The notes under the pieces are model-generated. The model did not search any database, was not told where the DNA came from, and saw only the letters and a list, made by a program, of their open reading frames with translations. Positions 40,923 to 49,517 of a DNA stretch of 64,000 bases are shown one piece after another (position 1 is the first letter of the stretch; each line of letters opens with the position of its first letter). The translations under genes and the position numbers were made by a program. Source of the stretch: Streptomyces sp. NBC_00234 (GTDB lineage Bacteria > Actinomycetota > Actinomycetes > Streptomycetales > Streptomycetaceae); NCBI RefSeq assembly GCF_036195325.1, contig NZ_CP108101.1, positions 7,130,001-7,194,000 on the forward strand. Direction: 5' to 3'.

Positions 40923-42938
40923 TCACAGGGCTGCGGCGAGCTCCGTGCCCTGGCGGATCGCCCGCTTGGCGTCCAGTTCGGCCGCCACGTCGGCGCCGCC
41001 GATCAGGTGCACCGGTCGGCCCGTGGCGGCCAGCTCCTCGTACAGTCCACGACGCGGTTCCTGGCCCGCGCACAGCACCACGGTGTCGACGGCCAGCACG
41101 TGCTGCTCGCCGTCCACCGTCAGGTGGAGACCCTCGTCGTCGATGAGGTCGTAGGACGCGCCCGCGATCATCGAGACGCCGCGGTGGCGCAGTTCGGTGC
41201 GGTGGATCCATCCCGTGGTCTTCCCGAGACCGGCCCCGACCTTGCTCGTCTTGCGCTGGACGAGGTGCACGGTGCGCGGCGGCTTCGGGCGCTCGGGCGT
41301 GCGGAGACCGCCCCGGTCCGCGTACGAGGTGTCGACGCCCCACTGGCGGAAGAACACCTCGGGGTCCAGTCCGGCCGCGTCGCCGCCGTCCGTGAGGAAC
41401 TCGGCGACGTCGAATCCGATACCGCCCGCACCGACGATCGCGACCCGGTCGCCGACCGGGGCCCCGTCCCGCAGGACGTCCAGGTAGCTGAGCACGCTCG
41501 GGTGGTCCACGCCGGGGATCGCGGGGGAGCGGGGTTCGACGCCGGTCGCCACGACGACCTCGTCGAAGTCCTGGAGCAGTTCCGCCGTGGCGCGCGTGCC
41601 GAGCCGGACCTCGATGCCCTGCTCGCTGAGGCGCGTACGGAAGTAGCGGAGGGTCTCGTTGAACTCCTCCTTGCCGGGGACGCGGCGCGCCACGTTGAGC
41701 TGGCCGCCGATCTCGTCGGCCATGTCGAAGAGGGTCACCGCGTGCCCGCGCTCCGACGCCGTGACCGCGCAGGCCAGACCGGCCGGACCGGCACCGACGA
41801 CGGCGACGCTCTTGCGGGTCCGGGTGGGGAGGAGTACCAGCTCGGTCTCGTGGCAGGCCCGCGGATTGACCAGGCAGGAGGTGATCTGGAGGCTGAAGAT
41901 GTGGTCCAGGCACGCCTGGTTGCAGCCGATGCAGGTGTTGATCGCGTCCGCACGGTCCGCCGCCGCCTTCGCGACGAAGTCCGGGTCCGCGAGGAACGGC
42001 CGGGCCATCGACACCATGTCCGCCCGGCCCGAGGCCAGGATCTCCTCGGCGACCTCGGGGGTGTTGATGCGGTTGCTGGTCACCAGGGGTACGGAGACGG
42101 CGCCGCGCACCTTCTCGGTCACCCAGGTGAAGGCGCCGCGCGGCACCGAGGTGGCGATGGTGGGGATGCGGGCCTCGTGCCAGCCGATTCCGGTGTTGAT
42201 GATGGTGGCGCCGGCCGCCTCGACCGCGCGGGCCAGCTGGACGACCTCCTCCAGCGTGGAGCCGCCGGGCACCAGGTCCAGCATGGAGAGCCGGTAGATG
42301 AGGATGAAGTCGCTGCCGACGCGCTCGCGGACCCGGCGCACGATCTCCAGGGGCAGCCGGATGCGGTTCTCGTAGCTGCCGCCCCAGCGGTCGGTGCGGT
42401 GGTTGGTGGCGGCGACGATGAACTCGTTGATCAGATAGCCCTCGGAGCCCATGATCTCGACGCCGTCGTAGCCCGCGCGCTGAGCCAGTGCGGCGGCCCG
42501 GACGAAGTCCTCGATGGTCTCCTCGACCTCGTCGTCGGTCAGCGCGTGCGGGGTGAAGCCGCTGATCGGCGCCTTGAGCGCGCTGGGCGCGACCAGGTCC
42601 GCGTGGTGCGCGTACCGCCCGAAGTGGAGGATCTGCATGGCGATCCGGCCGCCGGCCTCGTGCACGGCATCGGTCACCTGCCGGTGCTGATCGGCTTCCG
42701 CCTCGGTCGTCATCTTGGCGCCGCCGGGGAAGGAGCAGGCGCGGGCGCTCGGCGCGATGCCGCCGGTGACCATGAGGCCGACCCCGCCCCGGGCACGGGC
42801 CGCGTAGAAGGCGGCCATCCGCTCGAAGCCGCGCTCGACCTCCTCGAGACCGATATGCATCGATCCCATGAGCACGCGGTTGGGGAGGGTGGTGAACCCG
42901 AGGTCCAGCGGGCTCAGCAGAGTGGGGTACGGGCTCAT
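40923..42938 (-). CDS. fadH: 2,4-dienoyl-CoA reductase-like flavoprotein (FadH family)
   Basis: The 671-residue enzyme has an N-terminal Old Yellow Enzyme TIM barrel (FMN), a [4Fe-4S] motif (CIGCNQAC with a further Cys in ITSC, about residues 344-362) and a C-terminal FAD/NAD(P) domain (VAVVGAGPAGLACAV; VAIVGAGGIGFDVAEFL). This is the architecture of NADPH-dependent 2,4-dienoyl-CoA reductase used in unsaturated fatty acid beta-oxidation. ATG 42938 has GAGGAG 7-8 bases upstream. A 22-bp inverted repeat lies in the divergent region with the DoxX gene. Confidence 0.9.
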   Translation of the reverse strand: MSPYPTLLSPLDLGFTTLPNRVLMGSMHIGLEEVERGFERMAAFYAARARGGVGLMVTGGIAPSARACSFPGGAKMTTEAEADQHRQVTDAVHEAGGRIAMQILHFGRYAHHADLVAPSALKAPISGFTPHALTDDEVEETIEDFVRAAALAQRAGYDGVEIMGSEGYLINEFIVAATNHRTDRWGGSYENRIRLPLEIVRRVRERVGSDFILIYRLSMLDLVPGGSTLEEVVQLARAVEAAGATIINTGIGWHEARIPTIATSVPRGAFTWVTEKVRGAVSVPLVTSNRINTPEVAEEILASGRADMVSMARPFLADPDFVAKAAADRADAINTCIGCNQACLDHIFSLQITSCLVNPRACHETELVLLPTRTRKSVAVVGAGPAGLACAVTASERGHAVTLFDMADEIGGQLNVARRVPGKEEFNETLRYFRTRLSEQGIEVRLGTRATAELLQDFDEVVVATGVEPRSPAIPGVDHPSVLSYLDVLRDGAPVGDRVAIVGAGGIGFDVAEFLTDGGDAAGLDPEVFFRQWGVDTSYADRGGLRTPERPKPPRTVHLVQRKTSKVGAGLGKTTGWIHRTELRHRGVSMIAGASYDLIDDEGLHLTVDGEQHVLAVDTVVLCAGQEPRRGLYEELAATGRPVHLIGGADVAAELDAKRAIRQGTELAAAL

Positions 42939-42991
42939 CCGGCGTCTCCTCGCGCAGTGTCGTCGAGCCAGTTGTAGACCACACGGACGGC

Positions 42992-43013
42992 ATTGTGCAA
43001 CAAGTTGCATAAT
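42992..43013. promoter_or_regulatory. candidate operator between fadH-like and doxX-like genes
   Basis: TGCAAC-AA-GTTGCA (42996-43009) is a perfect 14-bp inverted repeat extended by ATT and AAT to 22 bp with one mismatched pair. Its A+T-rich composition and position, 54 bp upstream of the fadH-like start, fit a MarR/TetR-type operator. Confidence 0.5.
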
Positions 43014-43136
43014 GACGTACGTCGCACTGGTGGCGGGCGTGGTGCCCGGACGGCGTATCACGACCGCACCCGGACGGCCGGGTCCGGCGACAGTGGACTG
43101 CGTACCGTTTCGCACCCCCATCTCCGGGAGACACCC

Positions 43137-43673
43137 ATGGTTTGCCTCAACCGACGTGACCTCGGCCTGCTCGTCCTGCGCGTCGGCACGGGCGCGGTCC
43201 TCGCCGCCCATGGCACCCAGAAGCTGGCCGGCTGGTTCGGTGGCGGTGGCATCGAAGGCACCACGGCCGCCATGAAGGCCATGGGCTTCGACCCGCCGAA
43301 GCACAGCGCCGTCGCCGCCGGACTCGGTGAAACGGCGGGCGGTGTGCTGCTCGCCGTCGGCCTCGCCACGCCCGCGGCGGGCGCCGCGGCCGCCGGAGCG
43401 ATGGCCGGAGCCGTCGCCGTGCACGCGCCCGCGGGCTTCTTCGCGCAGGGTGGCGGCTACGAGTACCCGGCCTTCCTCGGCTTCACCGCCGCCGCGATCG
43501 GGCTGACCGGGCCCGGCCGCTACTCCCTCGACGAGGCCACCTGCCATGTCTTCAACCAGCCGTGGGTGGTGGCCCTGGCCTTCGCGGGCAGCGCGGCGGC
43601 TGCGGCGGTCGTCGTCGGCAAGCGAGCCAAGGGGCAGGCCGCCGCGGCGGAGGGTGAGACCGGGGAGGAATAG
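43137..43673 (+). CDS. DoxX-family membrane protein
   Basis: The 178-residue protein has four to five membrane helices with the DoxX pattern (LGLLVLRVGTGAVLAAHGTQKLAGWFGGGG; GLGETAGGVLLAVGLATP). DoxX proteins are linked to thiol/oxidative stress complexes in some actinobacteria, but most are uncharacterised. ATG 43137 is preceded by GGGAG. It is divergent from the fadH-like gene; nothing indicates an operon partner downstream. Confidence 0.85.
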   Translation: MVCLNRRDLGLLVLRVGTGAVLAAHGTQKLAGWFGGGGIEGTTAAMKAMGFDPPKHSAVAAGLGETAGGVLLAVGLATPAAGAAAAGAMAGAVAVHAPAGFFAQGGGYEYPAFLGFTAAAIGLTGPGRYSLDEATCHVFNQPWVVALAFAGSAAAAAVVVGKRAKGQAAAAEGETGEE

Positions 43674-43796
43674 CCGCGGGGTCCCGCGGGGCGCGCCCGT
43701 CAGGGCCGCCCCTTCGGGCCCTACCGGTTGCTCTTTGTACTGATGGTATTGACCTCGGGGTTTCCTGGTGCGAGGCTCTGCCCTGTCAATAAATAG

Positions 43797-43808
43797 TCAG
43801 TGCACTGA
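43797..43808. promoter_or_regulatory. palindrome upstream of pcaI
   Basis: TCAGTGCACTGA is a perfect 12-bp palindrome, flanked by ATAG and GTAAA, 44 bases upstream of pcaI. The flanking region is the AT-richest in this area, so it is a likely repressor site over the pca promoter. In S. coelicolor the pca operon is controlled by the MarR protein PcaV, but no such gene is present here. Confidence 0.6.
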
Positions 43809-43851
43809 GTAAATCTGCCGCGTCGAGCGGCAGCGAGGGAGGGGCGGGCGC

Positions 43852-44604
43852 ATGGACAAAGTGGTGTCCACGGCCGACGAGGCCGTCGCCGATGTCCGCG
43901 ACGGCGCGACGCTCGCGGTCGGAGGATTCGGGCTCAGCGGGGTGCCGAACACACTGATCCGGGCGGTGTACGCGAGCGGGGCCGCGGGCCTCGGCATCGT
44001 GTCGAACAACTGCGGGGCGATGGACTCCGGCCTGGCGGTGCTGCTCGCGGCGGGCCGGATCGGGCGGGTCACCGGCTCGTACATCGGGGCGAACAAGGAG
44101 TTCGCCCGGCAGTATCTGGCCGGTGAGCTGGAAGTCGAACTGATCCCGCAGGGCACGCTGGCCGAGCGGCTGCGGGCGGGCGGCACGGGGATTCCCGCCT
44201 TCTACACCCCGGCCGGCGTCGGCACCCAGGTCGCGGACGGCGGACTGCCGTGGCGCTACGACGGAGAGGGCGGTGTCGCGCTGGCCTCCCCACCCAAGGA
44301 AGTGCGGGAGTTCGACGGGGTCGAGTACATCCTGGAGCGCGGTATCCGCACCGACTTCGCGCTCGTACGGGCCGCCCGGGGCGACCGGCACGGCAACCTC
44401 GTCTTCAACAAGTCGGCCCGCAACTTCAACCCGCTCGCCGCGATGGCGGGCACGGTGACGATCGCCGAGGTCGAGGAGCTGGTCGAACCCGGCGTGCTCG
44501 ATCCCGACCAGGTCCATCTGCCCGGCATCTTCGTGCAGCGGGTCGTCGCGCTCACCCCCGCGCAGGCCGCCGAGAAGCAGATCGAGAAGAGGACCACCCG
44601 ATGA
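43852..44604 (+). CDS. pcaI: 3-oxoadipate CoA-transferase subunit A
   Basis: The 250-residue subunit of the class I CoA transferase PcaIJ transfers CoA from succinyl-CoA to 3-oxoadipate, the penultimate step of the beta-ketoadipate pathway. Conserved blocks: VGGFGLSGVPNTLIRAV, SNNCGAMDSGLAVLL and ARGDRHGNLVFNKSARNFNP. Its stop overlaps pcaJ (ATGA). It heads the pcaIJHGBL operon. Assignment as 3-oxoadipate rather than acetoacetate or other 3-oxoacid transferase rests on the adjacent pca genes. Confidence 0.92.
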   Translation: MDKVVSTADEAVADVRDGATLAVGGFGLSGVPNTLIRAVYASGAAGLGIVSNNCGAMDSGLAVLLAAGRIGRVTGSYIGANKEFARQYLAGELEVELIPQGTLAERLRAGGTGIPAFYTPAGVGTQVADGGLPWRYDGEGGVALASPPKEVREFDGVEYILERGIRTDFALVRAARGDRHGNLVFNKSARNFNPLAAMAGTVTIAEVEELVEPGVLDPDQVHLPGIFVQRVVALTPAQAAEKQIEKRTTR

Positions 44605-45230
44605 GCTGGACCCGGGAACAGATGGCCGCACGCGCGGCCCGCGAACTGCGCGACGGCGAGTACGTCAACCTGGGGATCGGACTGCCCACCCTGATCCCGA
44701 ACCACCTCCCCGCGGACGTCGAGGTGGTCCTCGAATCGGAGAACGGGATTCTCGGGACTGGCCCGTTCCCGCACGAGGACGAGGTCGACCCCGACCTGAT
44801 CAACGCGGGCAAGGAAACCGTCACGGTCCGGCCGGGCGCCTCCTTCTTCGACTCGGCGCTCTCCTTCGGGATGATCCGCGGCGGCCACATCGACGTCGCC
44901 GTGCTGGGCGCGATGCAGGTCTCGGCCCGCGGCGATCTGGCCAACTGGGCGATCCCCGGCAAGCTCGTCACCGGTATCGGCGGAGCCATGGACCTGGTCC
45001 ACGGCGCCCGCCGGGTCGTCGTCACCATGACGCACAACGCCAAGGACGGCACGCCCAAGATCGTCGAGGAGTGCGACCTGCCCCTCACCGGCCGGGCCTG
45101 CGTCGACCGCATCATCACCGACCTCGGGGTACTCGACGTCACGGACGAGGGACTCCGCCTCGTCGAGACCGCTCCCGGAGTCACGGCCGCCGAGATCGTG
45201 GCGCGCACGGCCGCCGAGATCCGCCGATGA
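44601..45230 (+). CDS. pcaJ: 3-oxoadipate CoA-transferase subunit B
   Basis: The 209-residue partner subunit contains the catalytic Glu in SENGILGTGPFP and GGHIDVAVLGAMQVSARGDLANW, typical of the B subunit. It is translationally coupled to pcaI. After its stop the operon continues with a 72-bp gap to pcaH. In the S. coelicolor operon pcaF lies at this point, but here there is no gene in the gap. Confidence 0.92.
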   Translation: MSWTREQMAARAARELRDGEYVNLGIGLPTLIPNHLPADVEVVLESENGILGTGPFPHEDEVDPDLINAGKETVTVRPGASFFDSALSFGMIRGGHIDVAVLGAMQVSARGDLANWAIPGKLVTGIGGAMDLVHGARRVVVTMTHNAKDGTPKIVEECDLPLTGRACVDRIITDLGVLDVTDEGLRLVETAPGVTAAEIVARTAAEIRR

Positions 45231-45302
45231 GTTCCGAGCGAGCCCGCACCACCTGCGCCGCCCCGTCACCGGCCGCCCCATAGACAAGGAGTTCACCGAC
45301 CC

Positions 45303-46076
45303 ATGGCACTCACTCAGGCCGCCATCGACCAGGAGATGGCGCACCAGCGCCAGGCGTACGAGACGGCCCTGTCCGACGGCGCCCCCCGCGCCCACCACCC
45401 GGCCCGCGACTACGCCCCGTACCGGTCGAGCCTCCTGCGCCACCCGCGACAGCCCCTGGTCACGATAGGCGTCGGGCAGGATCCCGAAACCGTCGAACTG
45501 GCCTCGCCCGCCTTCGGCGAGACCGATATCACCGAGCTCGACAGCGACCTCACCCGTCAGCACCAGGGCGAGCCCCTCGGTGAACGCATCACGGTCAGCG
45601 GCCGGCTGCTCGACCGCGACGGCAGGCCCGTGCGCGGGCAGCTGATCGAGCTGTGGCAGGCCAACGCGTCGGGACGGTACGCCCACCAGCGCGACCAGCA
45701 CCCCGCGCCGCTCGACCCGAACTTCACCGGCGTCGGCCGGACACTGAGCGGTGACGACGGCAGCTACACCTTCACCACGGTCAAGCCGGGTGCCTATCCG
45801 TGGCGCAACCACACGAACGCCTGGCGGCCCGCGCACATCCACTTCTCCCTCTTCGGATCGGCCTTCACCCAACGGCTGATCACCCAGATGTACTTCCCGA
45901 ACGACCCGCTGTTCGCCTACGACCCCATCCTCCAGTCGGTCACCGACGAGGCCGCCCGCGACCGGCTCGTCGCCACCTACGACCACGAGCTCTCCCGGCC
46001 CGAGTGGTCGCTCGGATACCGCTGGGACATCGTGCTCGACGGCCCCGCCGCCACCTGGATCGAGGAAGGACGCTGA
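45303..46076 (+). CDS. pcaH: protocatechuate 3,4-dioxygenase beta subunit
   Basis: The 257-residue catalytic subunit opens protocatechuate between its hydroxyls with O2 to give 3-carboxy-cis,cis-muconate. The ferric-iron ligands are apparent: Tyr in GRYAHQ, Tyr in YPWRNH, and the two His in RPAHIHFS. It pairs with PcaG, encoded directly after it. ATG 45303 follows AAGGAG at an 11-base spacing. Confidence 0.96.
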   Translation: MALTQAAIDQEMAHQRQAYETALSDGAPRAHHPARDYAPYRSSLLRHPRQPLVTIGVGQDPETVELASPAFGETDITELDSDLTRQHQGEPLGERITVSGRLLDRDGRPVRGQLIELWQANASGRYAHQRDQHPAPLDPNFTGVGRTLSGDDGSYTFTTVKPGAYPWRNHTNAWRPAHIHFSLFGSAFTQRLITQMYFPNDPLFAYDPILQSVTDEAARDRLVATYDHELSRPEWSLGYRWDIVLDGPAATWIEEGR

Positions 46077-46077
46077 C

Positions 46078-46665
46078 ATGACGACCTCACCCGCGCTCCC
46101 CACCCCCTCCCACACGGTGGGCCCCTTCTACGGATACGCGCTGCCCTTCCCCGGCGGCGGCGACATCGCCCCGGCCGGCCACCCCGACACGGTCACCTTC
46201 CACGGGTACGTCCGCGACGGGGCCGGGGACCCCGTCCCCGACGCGCTGCTGGAGTTCTGGGGGCCCGGGCCGGACGGCGAACTGCCGCAGCGCGGGGGCT
46301 CGTTGCGCCGCGACCCGGTCACCGGAGGTTTCCTCGGCCGGGACGGCGTGACCTTCACCGGTTTCGGGCGGGTCCCGACCGACGCGGACGGGCACTGGGC
46401 GGTCCGGACGCTCCGCCCGGGTGCCCGCGGCGGCAACGCCCCGTACCTGGGGGTGTGCGTCTTCGCCCGCGGTCTCACGCACCATCTCTTCACCCGCGTC
46501 TATCTGCCCGGACCCGCCGAGGCGCTGGCCGCCGATCCGCTGCTCGCGTCCCTCCCGCCCGAGCGGCGTGCCACGCTGATCCCGGCCGCCGAGCCCCACG
46601 GCAGCTACCGTTTCGACATCAGGCTCCAGGGGGAGTCCGAGACCGTCTTCCTGGAGTTCCGATGA
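46078..46665 (+). CDS. pcaG: protocatechuate 3,4-dioxygenase alpha subunit
   Basis: The 195-residue alpha subunit (LPTPSHTVGPFYGYALPFPGGG, a diagnostic start) forms the active site with PcaH but carries no iron ligands. One base separates it from the pcaH stop and its own stop overlaps the pcaB start (ATGA). Confidence 0.95.
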   Translation: MTTSPALPTPSHTVGPFYGYALPFPGGGDIAPAGHPDTVTFHGYVRDGAGDPVPDALLEFWGPGPDGELPQRGGSLRRDPVTGGFLGRDGVTFTGFGRVPTDADGHWAVRTLRPGARGGNAPYLGVCVFARGLTHHLFTRVYLPGPAEALAADPLLASLPPERRATLIPAAEPHGSYRFDIRLQGESETVFLEFR

Positions 46666-48056
46666 CGGACAACGGGGACGCGGGCGGCGACCCGGAGGCC
46701 GCCGCGGACGACGGGTCCGGCCCGGACGTGGGTCTGCTGGCACCCGGACGCGCCGGCTCGCCCGCCGAGTCCGCCACCTCCGACACCGCGTTCCTCCGCG
46801 CCATGCTGAACGCCGAGGCCGCCCTCACCCGCGCCCAGGCGGCGATGGGGCTGGCACCGCGCGAAGCGGCCGACGCCGTCACCGGGGCGGCCCGCGCCGA
46901 GCGGTTCGACGTACGGGACCTCGCGCTGCGGGCGCGCGGCGGCGGCAACCCCGTCATCCCGCTCGTGGCCGACCTGACGGCCGCGGTGCCCGAGGCGCAC
47001 GCGGCGTACGTCCACCGCGGGGCGACCAGCCAGGACATCCTCGACACGGCGGCGATGCTCGTGGCCTCGCGGACGCTGTCGCTGCTTCTCGACGACCTGG
47101 ACCGCACCGCCGAGGCGCTGGCGCGGCTCGCGGCGGAGCACCGCGACACCCCGATGCCGGGGCGCACCCTCTCCCAGCACGCCGTCCCGACGACCTTCGG
47201 GCTGAAGGCGGCCGGCTGGCGGAGCCTCGTGCTCGACGCCCGCGACCGGCTGGCCGTCGTACGCGCTGCGCTGCCCGCCCAACTCGGCGGAGCGGCAGGG
47301 ACGTTGGCGGCCTTCGACGCCTACGCGCAGGTGCCGGGCGCCGGGATGCGGCTGGTCTCCGCATTCGCCGCCGAACTCGGCCTGGCCGAGCCGGCGTTGC
47401 CCTGGCACACCCTGCGCACGCCTGTCGCCGACCTGGCCGGGGCCCTGGCCTTTACCGCCGGAGCGCTCGGCAAGATCGCCGCCGACGTGCTGCTCCTCGC
47501 CCGCACCGAGACCGGCGAGGTGAGCGAGGGTGCGGGCGGCGGATCGTCGGCCATGCCGCACAAGGCCAATCCGGTACGGGCCACGCTCCTCGCAGCCGCC
47601 GCACGCCGGGCGCCCGCCCTGGCCGCCGTGCTGTACGGCTCCCTCGTCGCCGAGGACGAACGGCCCGCGGGCGCCTGGCACGCGGAATGGGAGACCCTGC
47701 GCGATCTGCTGCGGCTGACCGGGGGAGCGGCGCGCGACGCCGCCGAACTGGCGGCGGGCCTGCGGGTCCACCCCACCCGGATGCGCGAGCACCTCGATCT
47801 GACCGGCGGGCTGATCGTCTCGGAACGGCTGACCGCCGTCCTCGCGCCGCGGCTCGGCCGCGCCCGCGCCAGGCGGCTGCTCGACGAGGTGGCCAGGACC
47901 TCGCGTACGACCGGGGCGGCCCTCGCCGACGTACTCTCCGAGGCCCTGGCCGGCGAGCCGGAGGCGAAGGATCTCGACCTCCACGCCCTCACCGACCCCA
48001 CCCATTACACCGGCGCGGCCGGGGCGCTCACCGACCGCGCACTCGAACGCCGCTGA
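46662..48056 (+). CDS. pcaB: 3-carboxy-cis,cis-muconate cycloisomerase
   Basis: The 464-residue enzyme is a member of the fumarase/argininosuccinate lyase superfamily and cyclises carboxymuconate to 4-carboxymuconolactone. Hallmarks: GATSQDILDTA, and the superfamily signature GGGSSAMPHKANPVRA. ATG 46662 overlaps the pcaG stop. The first 40 residues form a low-complexity acidic extension, not seen in all homologues. Confidence 0.92.
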   Translation: MTDNGDAGGDPEAAADDGSGPDVGLLAPGRAGSPAESATSDTAFLRAMLNAEAALTRAQAAMGLAPREAADAVTGAARAERFDVRDLALRARGGGNPVIPLVADLTAAVPEAHAAYVHRGATSQDILDTAAMLVASRTLSLLLDDLDRTAEALARLAAEHRDTPMPGRTLSQHAVPTTFGLKAAGWRSLVLDARDRLAVVRAALPAQLGGAAGTLAAFDAYAQVPGAGMRLVSAFAAELGLAEPALPWHTLRTPVADLAGALAFTAGALGKIAADVLLLARTETGEVSEGAGGGSSAMPHKANPVRATLLAAAARRAPALAAVLYGSLVAEDERPAGAWHAEWETLRDLLRLTGGAARDAAELAAGLRVHPTRMREHLDLTGGLIVSERLTAVLAPRLGRARARRLLDEVARTSRTTGAALADVLSEALAGEPEAKDLDLHALTDPTHYTGAAGALTDRALERR

Positions 48057-48080
48057 GACAACGACGCACAGGCAGAGGTC

Positions 48081-49202
48081 ATGACCGAAACACTGCACCA
48101 TCGCGCGGAGGGCCCGGCCGCCGGGCCCGCGCTGCTCCTGGGGCCGTCCCTCGGGACGTCGACAGCCCTGTGGGACGCGGTCGCGCCCGAGCTCGGCTCG
48201 GCCTTCCGCACCGTCCGCTGGGACCTGCCGGGGCACGGAAAGTCCCCGGCCCGACTGCTGACACCCGGCGCAACGGTCGGCCAACTCGGCACATTGGTGC
48301 TGGAGTTGGCGGACTCGCTGGGACTGGAGCGCTTCCACTACGCCGGTGTGTCACTCGGCGGGGCGGTCGGCCTCTGGCTGGCCGCGCACCACCCCGAACG
48401 GATCGACAGGCTCGCCGTCATCTGCTCGTCCGCGCACTTCGGTCCACCCGGACCCTGGCACGAACGAGCAGCCCTGGTACGGGAGTCGGGGACCGGGCCG
48501 ATCGCCGAAACCGCGCCGAGCCGGTGGTTCACCCCCGGATTCACGGCGCCCGCGCTCGTCGAGGACCTCCTGCGGGCCGACCCGGAGGCGTACGCCGCCT
48601 GCTGCGACGCGCTCGCGGTCTTCGACATGCGCGGCGAACTGCCCTCGGTCACCGCTCCGACCCTGGTCCTCGCGGGTCGCCAGGACCCGGCGACCCCGCC
48701 CGCGCACGCCCGCGAGATCGCCGACGCCGTACCCGGCGCCACGCTCACCGAACTGGCCGACGCCTCTCATCTGGCGCCCGTCGAGCGGCCCGCGGCGGTG
48801 CTGGCCGCACTGCGCGAGCACTTCGCCGCGCCGGGGCCGGGTGCGGGGACCGCGGTGCGCCGGGCAGTTCTCGGGGACGCGCACGTGGACCGCGCCCAGG
48901 CCCGTACCACCGCTTTCACCGCCCCGTTCCAGGACTTCATCGGCCGCTACGCCTGGGGCGAGATCTGGACGGACACCACGCTCAGCCGAAGGGAACGCAG
49001 TCTCGTCACGCTCACGGCCCTGGTCGCCCACGGGCACCTGGACGAACTGGCGATGCATGTACGGGCGGCCCGGCGCAACGGGCTGAGCACCGACGAGATC
49101 GGAGCCGTGCTGCTCCAGACCGGGGTCTACTGCGGAGTGCCCGCGGCCAACGCGGCGTTCGCGGTGGCGCAGCGCGTGCTCGCGGAGGACGGCGAGCTGT
49201 GA
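48081..49202 (+). CDS. pcaL: bifunctional 3-oxoadipate enol-lactonase / 4-carboxymuconolactone decarboxylase
   Basis: The 373-residue fusion joins an alpha/beta-hydrolase (PcaD; nucleophile Ser in GVSLGG near residue 90, residues 1-250) to a carboxymuconolactone decarboxylase domain (PcaC; about 265-373, with RRERSLVTLTALVAHGHLDEL and TDEIGAVLLQTGVYCGVPAAN). It converts carboxymuconolactone to 3-oxoadipate. Such PcaDC fusions (PcaL) are typical of actinobacteria. It is the last gene of the operon. Confidence 0.95.
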   Translation: MTETLHHRAEGPAAGPALLLGPSLGTSTALWDAVAPELGSAFRTVRWDLPGHGKSPARLLTPGATVGQLGTLVLELADSLGLERFHYAGVSLGGAVGLWLAAHHPERIDRLAVICSSAHFGPPGPWHERAALVRESGTGPIAETAPSRWFTPGFTAPALVEDLLRADPEAYAACCDALAVFDMRGELPSVTAPTLVLAGRQDPATPPAHAREIADAVPGATLTELADASHLAPVERPAAVLAALREHFAAPGPGAGTAVRRAVLGDAHVDRAQARTTAFTAPFQDFIGRYAWGEIWTDTTLSRRERSLVTLTALVAHGHLDELAMHVRAARRNGLSTDEIGAVLLQTGVYCGVPAANAAFAVAQRVLAEDGEL

Positions 49203-49369
49203 GGCCGCACGGCACGGCCGGAGCCGCATAGCGGAGCCGGCGTGAAGAGCGCCGGCGGGGCGAACGAGGGGGTGCGCTGATGCGTGCCCCCTCAGTGGCG
49301 AGATCCCGCCGCTTTGTTACGGCTGGATGTATTGACACCGCCGGAGGGCCGGGGGAGCATCACCGCAGG

Positions 49370-49394
49370 TTAATTAACTATCTAGTGCGTTAAC
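49370..49394. promoter_or_regulatory. AT-rich promoter/operator region of the MHS transporter gene
   Basis: TTAATTAACTATCTAGTGCGTTAAC forms an AT-rich island (25 bases, with the palindrome TTAATTAA at its left end) in otherwise GC-rich DNA, 124 bases upstream of the transporter start. It is the probable promoter or operator; no -35/-10 could be fixed with confidence. Confidence 0.45.
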
Positions 49395-49517
49395 TGCACG
49401 TGTCAGGTGTGCGTCCCCCGCCACCGGCTCCGGCGCCCCGCTCCACGGCGCCGATCCCCGTCCCTCTCGCCGCCCGCCCAGGCACCATGGGCAGGCCGCT
49501 CTCCCCGAGGAGTTCAC

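Noticed and set aside
40893..42977. 694-residue plus-strand frame opposite the FadH-like gene
   Set aside because: It contains no family motif and is antisense to a protein with clear Fe-S and FAD motifs.
43706..43722. AGGGCC/GGGCCCT mini-hairpin after the DoxX gene
   Set aside because: Short and without flanking signal; too weak to call a terminator.
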